NCBI GenBank assembly: GCA_037176885.1
Contig: JAWWNJ010000008.1
Span: 1,984,001-2,048,000, forward strand
From: Favolaschia claudopus
Lineage: Eukaryota > Basidiomycota > Agaricomycetes > Agaricales > Mycenaceae
Direction of reading: 5' to 3'
DNA: 64,000 nucleotides
The notes beneath the pieces were generated by a model. That model saw only the letters and a program-made list of their open reading frames with translations. It was not told the origin of the DNA and made no database searches. The position numbers were made by a program, and so were the translations under genes. Each line of letters starts with the position of its first letter. Position 1 is the stretch's first letter. Shown here in pieces: positions 11,416-20,478 of this stretch.

Positions 11416-12426
11416 ATGATAGATATTACTCCCACGTCCCGGCAACCTCAGAGGTCGCCGTGGACTTTGGACCGCCTCGTTCGCGAGCGGGCCATCGCTC
11501 TTGGTCTTGCCCTGGATCCCAACTCTACCACCACCTACTCCTCTGCTCTCAACTCTTACCTCACTTTTGTCAAACTCCACAACTTCCCTGTCGAACCCAC
11601 CGAGGAAACTCTTAGCTTCTTCGTTGTCTTCATGTCCGCCCACATCAATCCCCGGTCCGTCAACACCTACCTCTCCGGCATCTGTAATCAACTAGAGCCT
11701 TTCTTCCCCGACGTTCGTGCCCGCCGTAACAGCCCACTCGTCTCGCGCACCCTGGCCGGTTGCATGAGACGGTTTGGTGTTCCTGTCACCCGCAAACGAC
11801 CTATCACTGAGGATGATATTGTCATGGTCGTTGATCGACTTGGTGCGTCTAAAGCACACGATGACATCCTCTTTCTCAGCATGGTCACCAATGGGCGCGA
11901 TGGGTTGCTGCGGCTTGGAGAGATGACTATGCCGGACAGGGTGGCCTTGAGGAATGCTCGTAAGCTCACCCTCAGACACACTGTCGTTGTCTACGACGAC
12001 AGATACTCTTATTTCCTTCCCTATCACAAAGCTGATCGCTTTTACGAGGGAAACACCATCATTATCCAGCGCACGAATAGGCGGTCCGATCCGCACACTT
12101 TTTTCCGCGCCTATCTTGCTTCCCGCGACTCCCTCTTCCCCTTGAACCGCGAGCTCTGGCTGCGATCCAACGGCACCGTGCCCACCCGCAGCTGGTTCAT
12201 TGCTAGAATCAAATCTTTCTTCCCTCAAGATGTCGCCGGTCAATCTTTGCGTGCCGGTGGAGCGACCTCCCTTGCCGAAGCGGGTGTCCCTCCCAACGTC
12301 ATTCAGGCCATCGGTCGGTGGGCGTCCGACGCCTTCCAGATCTACATCCGCAAAAATCCGGTTCTCCTTCAAGCTATGCTGTTCGGCCGTCCTGTACACG
12401 AACCAGCGGCCGCGATACCCTCTTAG
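11416..12426 (+). CDS. Tyrosine recombinase of the YR retroelement
   Basis: The first ATG in frame is at 11416 (MIDITPTSRQ); the frame is open upstream to about 11290. The N-terminal half is the SAM-like core-binding fold: TTTYSSALNSYLTFVKLHN, then RSVNTYLSGICNQLEPFFP. The catalytic half has the first Arg in GRDGLLRLGEM, the second Arg in GQSLRAGGATSLAEAG, a Trp in IGRWASDAF and the nucleophile Tyr in FQIYIRKNP. The position usually held by His in the H-x-x-R box is Gln. The enzyme would join circular element DNA to the genome. 337 codons is normal for this family. The frame is intact. It ends 120 bp before repeat B1. Confidence 0.9.
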   Translation: MIDITPTSRQPQRSPWTLDRLVRERAIALGLALDPNSTTTYSSALNSYLTFVKLHNFPVEPTEETLSFFVVFMSAHINPRSVNTYLSGICNQLEPFFPDVRARRNSPLVSRTLAGCMRRFGVPVTRKRPITEDDIVMVVDRLGASKAHDDILFLSMVTNGRDGLLRLGEMTMPDRVALRNARKLTLRHTVVVYDDRYSYFLPYHKADRFYEGNTIIIQRTNRRSDPHTFFRAYLASRDSLFPLNRELWLRSNGTVPTRSWFIARIKSFFPQDVAGQSLRAGGATSLAEAGVPPNVIQAIGRWASDAFQIYIRKNPVLLQAMLFGRPVHEPAAAIPS

Positions 12427-12545
12427 CTATGTATCTCATCTCTCTCATCACTCACTCCCTTCCATCCTTTTCTTTTCTTTCTTCTCTCTCTCCATGGTCT
12501 CTTTTTCCCCTCCCTTCCCCTCCCTTTTTTCATCTTCTTAGCCCT

Positions 12546-12650
12546 TAGCCATACGATACGCAATACATACCTTTCGTGGGGCTCACGGCTCTGGCCGGGA
12601 GTTGCCGACTCGCTACTTCTCTTTGCTCTTCGTGAGTAGGCGGGAATTAG
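12546..12650 (+). repeat. Split direct repeat B1
   Basis: Begins TAGCCATACGATACGC and ends GGCGGGAATTAG, abutting A2. It matches 12987-13069, except for about 22 extra bases after CAATACAT that B2 lacks. Confidence 0.88.
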
Positions 12651-12928
12651 TCGAGTTTAGAGCTTGCTTTACTGTAGTCTAATTCCGTACGGTATGAATA
12701 CTACATTTTCTTCTCCTCCATCCTCTTGCTCCTCCCGACGTCGATGCCCGGGGTATCTTCGCAAAGCACGGGTTTCTGAGCCGCGCTGTGTCACTCCTGG
12801 CCAGTGCCTGCTGCAGCCGGGCTGTTGCTCCTATCACGGTTGATAGCTCATAAGTAGGTGAGTCGGCTCAGGGGTCTCCATCTCTTTGTCTCCTTCGTCG
12901 TCGACTTCCCGCCTGCTCATTTCTGTTA
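12650..12928 (+). repeat. Split direct repeat A2
   Basis: 279 bp identical by eye to A1 at 9502-9780. It directly follows B1 with no spacer, so the B1-A2 junction mimics the junction of a circularised element. Confidence 0.93.
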
Positions 12929-12986
12929 CCCGCCCTCCCGCTTCCTTGTCTTTGTATCTCGTACAGCAGAAAGTTTGTATTGGTTG

Positions 12987-13069
12987 TAGCCATACGATAC
13001 GCAATACATGAGCCGGGAGTTGCCGACTCGCTACTTCTCTTTGCTCTTCGTGAGTAGGCGGGAATTAGT
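12987..13069 (+). repeat. Split direct repeat B2 (right end)
   Basis: Copy of B1 shorter by an internal block of about 22 bp. It is separated from A2 by 58 bp and ends GGCGGGAATTAGT, forming the right end of the element. Confidence 0.88.
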
Positions 13070-13195
13070 TTCTATTGTATTCAATGCAGGACAATCACGG
13101 AATAAACTTGTCGGTATGATACTGAATGCGGGGTATGTTCTATGTAAGTAGAGCTCATCGTCAGAATGTTGGGCACAGCATCGCCAATATCCCCT

Positions 13196-16100
13196 TCAGC
13201 AGCCATCTACCAATTTATTTCTTGGGATTTTCTGTTTGAAGTCTAGACAACGAGTTTACATACTCCACTTAGTATGATACAGCGACCCAGCGTTGACGGA
13301 CGTACCGTCTACCCATGTAGTGAGATTGGGATCTGGACAGACAGAAGTGTATCAGAACGTTAACGCGACCAAGCAGTATTAGGTTCTGGAAGCTCACTTG
13401 TATACGCCTGTGAAGCGAGAGATTTGCCAAATTCAGGTGAGAGAGAGTTGGAAGAAATCAGTAAAACCATATGTACCTCGAGATACCTACAAATGAAAGC
13501 GAGGTCAGCGGCCGAAAAACAGACAATCGATATACTCACGCTTCGATATAGGCCTGTTGAAAGTACATGTTCAGCTTTCATCTTCAACAACACGAAAAAC
13601 AATCTTACCGCGGTAGGGTAATCCGGCGGGTCGCAGCCTATTTTGATCTGGTCTGGATATTGATATACTCGGACATAGTCTATGCTCAGCGTCGTCGGAA
13701 AAACAAGATGTTCTAGATCCACAAATCCGAAATTGGAACTCATTCCCAAATTGGCCAAGAGATACTGGAGTTACTTGAATGATGATTTTGCATGCGACGA
13801 TCGAAGGGAAAACGAACCATGGGTTCCTGGGGCACAGGACGTGCAGAGATCTCAGATACAGGATCCTTGGCTAGCCCTTCGGACCGGATCGTCCACGCCA
13901 ATTTATTATCTGACCACCACGAAATATACTGGTCGAACGATCAGACCAGATGAAAACGAGAAATATCATAGGTAAGGAGAGTGATGTCTGACTCACAGCG
14001 TTGTCGAATCCTATTGAAAGCTATTCAGATTCTTCGAAATATATATAATCAATAACACAAACCAGGTTTGTACTGCAAAAGATAAGATTGTCAGTAGCTT
14101 CGACTCCTCATCCTGTAAAATGCATTACCTCCATGGCATACACGGCGAAACAACCGTCGCCGCCCAACTCGTAACAGCCCTGGTTAGTCTTGGTGACCAC
14201 TGAGATGCGTGTCAAGATTGAAGCGCCGCGAATGACAAGTAAGTAGGTGCATGCATACCTGAGGTTGCCTGTTGATAGGCACCACCGGTATACGAGTTCA
14301 GCGCAGATATCGAAGGATCAGGGATGATGAGATTGTCGGATGTATTGAACCAGACGTAGGCGGCGTTGAAAGGCTGAATGAATCCACTCTCAGTCCAACG
14401 ACACGTTACGGCTGATAGAAAGCTCTTACCGCCCATTGACCTGACTGAGAAACGGCGCCCTGCCCATCTTCTATCTACGGAAGAGAGTCAAGAATGTTGG
14501 GAGTGAGTTTGTGCATTGATTGCGGACCTGGGCCTCTACGAAGGTGAGAGAATCAGAAATTATCGTAATAGAGTGAAACGAAGCTCGACCTCACCGAAAA
14601 CATCAATCTCCGGTGCAGCTCGGCCGACGTAACTCCCATCCTCATGCATAGGGCCCGGATGTGACTACCAAGAATGAGACAGCCGCAGCAAAATAATAAG
14701 GTTGGTCACCAACCTCTCCGGGACATGTACACCGAGACAGTCTTTGTCCGTTCAGGTATGACAACTCTCCGTTGTATGGGAGGTTTTTGTCCCCACTAGT
14801 CGTTGCAATTTCGGGAAGTCCATTGACAGTCTGATTCGGCGCAGCGCCGACATCGCATGCATCGTAGGTGTAAGGCTGCGTCAGCGTTGTCAGTTTTGTC
14901 GCGGCGAGTGTAGCGGGTACGAGCGCACTTACCCACATGCCCTCAAGACTGGCCTGCAGGAAACTGATCAGCTGAAACGAACGGAGAACGAAATGGGGCA
15001 GGCCGTACACCGAATCCTGCGCGGCCTAGATTGCCCCTGAGGAGATCGGATGAGGAACGATGGAGAAGCCATTGAAGAATTGGGACGAACATAGTCCAAA
15101 AGGCTGGCCAAAGGCCGAGGACGTTGTTGGCTCCTGGCAGTCGGACTGACGCTAATGCAAGTCCACCCTTGCAATGGAATCAGGAGCTTGGCCTTCAGAG
15201 GGGAGCATGATACGCATACCGTGTAGCAGAATTTGTTCCTACGATTGCGAGCGAAGTGAGCGCGCGGCAGCATAGCTGTGATAAATCCACTTGCCATGTT
15301 GCCACCATTCCTGTACTGAATTTAGGAATGCGATGCTGCCAGTCAAGAAGAGTACTCACCTCCGGTGTAGTCCAAGCCGTGGTTTGGGATCGCATCCAAA
15401 GTAATCTGCATAGATCCGTTGCCCGTCTTTACAGCTCGAGGATCATACCTAAAAGTGCAGAGTTATGGAAGTTATTTTAATCCGAAGGCAACGATACAGT
15501 ACCATTCCATGTTATTTGTCTGACAATCCAATTGAGCGAAAGTCCTCTGTGGAAAGAGGAGAAACCCCACTTACCGACCAATAGTGGAGATCGACTGCTT
15601 CCCAGTAAGGATCATCTCCAGGATAGAAAGTACGTCCGTCGACGTTGAACTCGTCCTGTGAAATGAATCAACAGAGCATGTCAGTAAGAAGGCCTCGAAC
15701 GGGTGGATCAAGACCGCAAACCGAAAAGATCAATTTCATTGGTTTCCCTGTTGTGAGCGAGGTGATGGTGTACGCGTCTTGGGGTGTATCGAGGTCGATG
15801 AGGCCGAAATTGCCTATGGACGCTATCTGTCCTGTCCCGTTGACGGGTCGTGTGGTACTCAGGTTGATAGGTGCAATGAGCTTTCGATTGATGAATGAAG
15901 CCACAGGGTACCCGCCACTAAGTATGGTCAGCGGAACACCATCACTTGAAAAGACTGGCTCACAAAAGGGCTATCGTTCCGAACCCCAGGATCGCCAGAC
16001 AACCGAGATTGGCCAGTCCACGGCCAGAGAATATTCCTGACGTTGCGCGGTCAATGACTTTGCCATTCCTGACCTCGGGGTTGTGTAGATAATCGTCTGG

Positions 16101-16360
16101 CTCAGGCTGATTCGGGGAGACTGTGGATCCCCAGGCAGATGGGTCAGGCGCGAGAGAGAACTGCACAAGCCAATGAGCAGGAGGAAACGAGATGAAACTG
16201 ATGACAAGCCTTGTCCGTTATCCCGCTCGAAGGTGAACCGGGAATAGAGTCCTAGAAGCAGCTTAACACTGGCAGAGGTCGTACACCACAGAAGCCCGAC
16301 CCATTTATCTGACTTGGCCAGCAGATTTGAAGATTCTCTCTGGCGAGAGTATCGCGACAT
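13196..16360 (-). CDS. Kre6/Skn1-type beta-1,6-glucan synthesis-associated protein (GH16-like)
   Basis: Read from ATG at 16360 to TGA at 13196 with many small introns. Early residues are polar and basic. Next come FSLAPDPSAWGSTVSPNQ, a cytoplasmic patch with EPDDYLHNPE, and then the type II membrane helix (GLANLGCLAILGFGTIALL). The lumenal part has RTFYPGDDPYWEAVDLHYW and MQITLDAIPNHGLDYTGG. The catalytic GH16-type box EIDVFEAQ is split by an intron near 14600. Near the C-terminus are LSIDYVRVYQ, NLTTWVDG and DFKQKIP, as in Kre6. Kre6 and Skn1 act in the Golgi/ER and plasma membrane in making beta-1,6-glucan for the wall. Exon 1 to the FSLAPD exon is uncertain: the acceptor TTGTGCAG is clear but the donor is not. 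The next upstream gene is 2 kb away. Confidence 0.9.
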
Positions 16361-18455
16361 GGTAAAGACGACTAATAGATGAAATGAGTGGTGGTAAGCA
16401 CAGACAGGCTTGTTTGGCGACAGTTGGAGGTAGAAGAAAGGGTATAAGGTTATGTGCTGGAAGCTCAGGGAGCGATGAGTTAATTTTGAGCATCTCCGAT
16501 GACCAAACGGCGAACAGTGGGAATGTGTTGGCAAGCTAAGTTTACCGACGGCTGGGCCAGACTTAGCCCTCGCCTGAGTTGCTCCAGTGGCTATTTTGAA
16601 CGATGTTGACCGCAGCTCCGGCGCGTCGAGGGGTAGGTTTGGTTTTGTTTTTTGCAAACCCTCATGAAAGTCAGGAGTATTCGTTCTACGTACTTACACG
16701 CTGGTCGTAGGACATGGATAGGTACGGAGACGCGTCCGGGCTTTCGCTTGTGGCCGGTTGTGGATGGAGAAATGAGAGGAACCACTGTGATAGCAACAGT
16801 GATTGCCGCAGAACGGCGTTTCTCAGATTTATTAGGTTCCCACGGTTCAGTAACCTTGAACACGTACTGTCACTTGGCTTTCAGGCCGCTCTTTCCCAGC
16901 ATTCTGTGACTAGTAGTCAAAAAACCTCGCCTCAATCTATTTACCGAAGCTTTTCCCCTCCACTTTCCGTCCAGCACAGAGCTGAGAGCCAACCATGGCA
17001 TTGCCAACAACGTGGAACATTTTCTGGCGGCCTTCGCTTCCGCAGCAGCCCTTTCGGCATAGCCAATGTATTATGCTCTCTAGGGCCCCAGTCAGATTCA
17101 GCTGTGACAAGTCAAATCCACACCACCTCAGCGCAGTTGAAGGGAAACGTCGATTTCACCGGCGAGAGCTCAGAGAAATCGCTAGTATACTACCACCCCT
17201 TTGGGCACCTGGGAGGCGGCAGTTTGGGTTCAAAAACTAGTCGCGGACTCTGCAGCCATATTCGTTTGGACGTCTTGTCGTCGGCAATCTGGAAGTACTT
17301 GGCAATTAGGTGTATGTAAGGATTTACATAGTCCATGGAGAAACTTGGGAGAAACCCACTGCATCACCGCGCAGGTACTACTTGCACCGCCGACGAATCT
17401 GGTTGAACCTCTAGGCAGGAACGAAATTCATCTTCTAAGATTCTTCTTTCACGCGGCCAACTTGAATCAACTGCTTCTTTTCAGAACTTTGATTTTGACG
17501 GGACCTTGCTCGTGTTAACCTCCAAAACCGCATATGTATTCTGGAAAATGCAATGAATAAAAGCCTCTCACAGCATCTTGAGTACGATACGAATCGAATT
17601 GCCGTTGTCGATTCAGATAACGCAAGCTGGTGGTTCAAGCAGAAATCATGTACGCACTTGAAAAGGCTCGAACCTTCACCAGTTCTGCAAACTGAACACG
17701 TCGATGACGGGGTCCATATCGGGCGCCGCATGGCCCATGTAGCTCAAGTCGACCCACGCCTGGATCAACTTCTCCGCCGTACCTTACTACGTAACTATTT
17801 TCAGGGTGTCGCTATGCACCTCACCCGGGCAAGTCGAAGTACACTAGGATAGCTCTATCCGCCTCAGGCTTTCCGTCGCAAGTTGCACATGGGTTAAGTA
17901 TTGAAGGATTCGAGCTTCACAATAATCACTGCTGTTCCTGCGATTTATGGTGAGTGAGCGTTTGGCTCCCGCTCCAACGCATTCGTCTGAATCAAACGTA
18001 GGCGAGTCTAAGTTTGTAACACCGAAATTCCGCATTGCAGGTGAATATTCTACATCAGTCTGCCGATTGGTCGGAAATGCGGTGGACCGGTCAGACGGTC
18101 ACCACTAGTTTTCATCCGTACCATTTGATTCACCGCAACTTCAAATTTGGTCCTGGCAGTATCGATATCAAGTTCAGTAATCCGCGTTTCGACGCCGACA
18201 AGCAAAATTTCGATGCTCTATATCAGCGATCGCCGCCGAGGTAAAATTATCTAGGCCCAAGTATGGCCGTTTCGAAAATAGTGACCCGGATTTCAAGTTC
18301 TAAATTGCTTGGATTTTCTGATGGGAGGATCCTTGACTCTGCGGATCCTCGTACTTTCAAAGGTTGAATTTCTGGACCCACAAGTCGTCATCTCAACATT
18401 GAAAGGAATAAATTGGTGACGTGTGGCACTGCAGCGATCTTTGATTCGGACCGTC
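16361..18455. other. 2.1 kb intergenic region
   Basis: Lies between the Kre6-like start (-) and the acetyltransferase start (+), so it is a divergent regulatory region. Open frames of up to 200 codons (16714-17319 +) have no recognisable domain and no splice continuation. No repeat or RNA gene is seen. Confidence 0.45.
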
Positions 18456-19330
18456 ATGTCGACTTTGGTATTCAAGCTTGTGCCCGCTAACGATTTGGAG
18501 CAAGCGATCCAGATAGAAACGCAAGGTGTGCGCACCTTTGTCTATCTCTCTATTGTTTTTTATCCATGCTCGCGGAAACTTTGTCCTCCATCGCAGGCTT
18601 CCCCGAAGACGAGGCAGCTACTCTGGATGCTTTCCGGTGTGCTCATTCGTGTATATATACTCGTGTACCGCTCATATCCATAATCAAAACGACAAGACTT
18701 CGTCAAAGTGTAGCCGGCGACCTCTTCCTCGGCGCATACATCTCCGATCAACTCACTGGCTACGTCTGCTCAACACTCTCCCCGGATACCTCCTTAACGC
18801 ATGAATCAATGTCAAAGCATGTGCCCAGCTCTTCTTCCGTCTGCATCCACTCCATCTGTGTATCCCCTGCCCATCAAGGGCAAGGGATCGGCTTAAAGCT
18901 CATGCGGGAATATATTTCGCGCCTCCAGAAGGCCTTCCAAGAAAAATCTGTCCCATACGAGCGCGTCCTCTTAATCACGCACGAAAATCTACGAGCGTTT
19001 TACGAAAAAGCCGGCTTTGAATGGGTCGGACCGAGTCATGTTGTACATGGTTCGAAGCCGTGGTATGAGATGCAGATCGTTCTGGGTTCGACCCGTCAAC
19101 CTGAGTCTATTCCGGCAGGCGTCTTTGAGGCCCTTCAGCAATCCTCGAATCGTAATCCGACACCCAAACCCTTCTCATCATTTCCTGGTGGTATAACAGA
19201 AGTGACTTCCACCGGGTCAGATGCTATTGTCAATAAATTCGACCTTCTGTGTCCTCGCAGCGCGTGTGGCAGTATCATACTAAAGAAAGGCGTGGCGAAA
19301 TTTGTAGAGGTGGAGAGCGTGCGGGTATGA
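18456..19330 (+). CDS. GNAT-family N-acetyltransferase (AANAT-like)
   Basis: Exons 18456-18525, 18597-18636 and 18697-19330 join in frame. The start MSTLVFKLVPANDLEQAIQI leads into GFPEDEAATLDAFR, the substrate-side pattern of arylalkylamine/serotonin N-acetyltransferase-like proteins. The acetyl-CoA-binding motif A is SICVSPAHQGQGIGLKLM. Motif B is LLITHENLRAFYEKAGFEWV, followed by the usual Gly-Pro-Ser-x-Val-x-His stretch. The enzyme would acetylate an amine with acetyl-CoA in the cytosol; the true substrate is unknown. A C-terminal tail of about 75 residues after EMQIVLG is extra, rich in Ser/Pro, and contains two Cys (LLCPRSACGSIILKKG), which could be a small separate structural unit. Confidence 0.88.
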
Positions 19331-20099
19331 ACTCCGACTCATATGTCCAAGTCCAACGTTGACCGTTCGCGTTTAGTTGGAGCCAGCCGACCTTCCAAGC
19401 CACCCTCTCTTGCCGGCTCTCCCCCAACCACCAGCTCTCGCGCAATGGTGGCTAGTGACCCCATCGGCCATGGAGTTTGAGAATATAGGCTTCTCTCGTC
19501 CTGTCCAGTCGCTCGGTATGCGCTGCTTCCAAATTTGCCGCTTCAGCCTCCTCACTTGACCGACCCTCAGGCGAGAAAATGAAACTCCTGTCATGTGCAG
19601 AATGCGATCTAGGGCCTCTTGGATGGTGCAGAGGAGGCGGGACCGAATTTTGGCTTGCCTGCTCAAGAGTTGGGTATCGAAACTCATGAAAGCAAAGTTG
19701 GTTCTCGAAAACATAAATTGCAGTACATATAAGGATAGCGAGCTGGTAATACATTTTGGCGTGCTATATGCGAAGTTGCGAACTATATACAAGATGATCC
19801 AAAGTCCTGTACAGCCGGCAGCGACTGTACGAAGCGAAGTCTATGTCGTCCTACTTTGCCAGCAGGGACGAGCATGAGATGGGCGGTATCAACGGCACGA
19901 TGCGAATCGGGCGCGGCGGTGGTCGAAGGAGAGACGAGATGATATCGAGCGGAGCGAGGGTATAGCTCAGGATGAACAGCGGCAACAACCCGAGCGAAGG
20001 CGGTCCAGAGTGTGTGTGTCGGTCAAAGGGAAGGAAATGATATCGAAGTCACAGCGAAAGTTTTGGTCGGAGGGGAGAGAGGAAGAAGGTTGTCTGTCC
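19331..20099. other. Intergenic with one weak secreted-ORF candidate
   Basis: Mostly non-coding. The minus strand holds the frame 19452-19754 listed separately. The stretch 19860-20100 is purine-rich on the plus strand and probably the 3' UTR of the small peptide gene. Confidence 0.4.
19452..19754 (-). CDS. Possible small secreted hypothetical protein
   Basis: A 100-codon frame from ATG at 19754 to TGA. The first about 20 residues (MYYQLAILICTAIYVFENQL) resemble a signal peptide. The rest is hydrophilic with SSEEAEAANLEAAHTERLDR, which could form a helix. A different minus frame is open across the same DNA (19373-19792), so the choice is uncertain. There is no domain and no splice evidence. 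Confidence 0.3.
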   Translation of the reverse strand: MYYQLAILICTAIYVFENQLCFHEFRYPTLEQASQNSVPPPLHHPRGPRSHSAHDRSFIFSPEGRSSEEAEAANLEAAHTERLDRTREAYILKLHGRWGH

Positions 20100-20478
20100 T
20101 CTGCAAAGATGAGTTAGTCGGCGAAGAGATGAAAGCAGGGCGAAACATACCAGATGCAAGTGTAGAGTGTGCATCCAGGCTCAGGCTTGGGCTCACGAGC
20201 CTCCTCGACGACGGGCTCAGGCTCGCGGGCTACCTCAATGCGAGGCAGTCTGAGGTTCAAAGCCTCCTACTCCAAGTTTAGTGCAAGGTTCGACCTCGGA
20301 AAAAAGGCAGATACTCACAGGTTCCCGGACAACTGCGGCTTCATTGGCACCGACTGGTGCAGCAGAGACGGTCATAGCGACTAAAACGGAAACAAGTAAG
20401 TCCCAGATGCTGCAATCGGAGGAGCTACAAGGACTAACAGCACGCGACCACGAAAGCAATAACGAGTTTGCACTGCAT
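20100..20478 (-). CDS. Small secreted cysteine peptide precursor candidate
   Basis: Assembled from three coding exons: 20439-20478, 20319-20380 and 20151-20266, with 52-58 nt introns having good donors (GTTAGT, GTGAGT, GTATGT). A third intron splits the stop: TG at 20151-20152 joins A at 20100 to give TGA. The product is 72 residues. It has a clear signal peptide (MQCKLVIAFVVACFAMTVSA) and a middle with acidic Glu/Pro repeats (AREPEPVVEEAREP). It ends with KPEPGCTLYTCI, which holds the only two cysteines outside the signal region. Unspliced reading at the end would instead add WYVSPCFHLFAD and a TAA. The EP/KP/EP dipeptides before the core recall dipeptidyl-peptidase-trimmed leaders of secreted fungal peptides. 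I do not recognise a named family. Confidence 0.55.

Larger units (their letters stand above)
9502..13069 (+). mobile_element. Tyrosine-recombinase (DIRS/Ngaro/PAT-like) retroelement lacking reverse transcriptase
   Basis: The element is bounded by split direct repeats in the order A1 (9502-9780), coding region, B1 (12546-12650), A2 (12650-12928), B2 (12987-13069). This layout is known for PAT and Ngaro tyrosine-recombinase retrotransposons. A1 and A2 are 279 bp each and identical by eye, so the insertion is young. Inside are a Gag-like ORF and a tyrosine recombinase ORF. The 330 bp between them holds no reverse transcriptase or RNase H, which normal members of the order carry. The element is 3.57 kb, against roughly 5-6 kb for full-length relatives. 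No target duplication is visible, as expected for this class. Either it is an internal deletion derivative or a compact non-autonomous type. Confidence 0.88.

Noticed and set aside
9836..11419. 527-codon open frame overlapping the Gag-like ORF in another frame
   Set aside because: It is Ser/Pro/Leu-rich with no motif and lies fully over the better-supported Gag ORF with its zinc knuckle. It is best explained by GC-rich codon use.
20100..20478. Small peptide gene as a lipidated mating pheromone
   Set aside because: The C-terminus has no CaaX box: Cys is not four residues from the end in either splice form.
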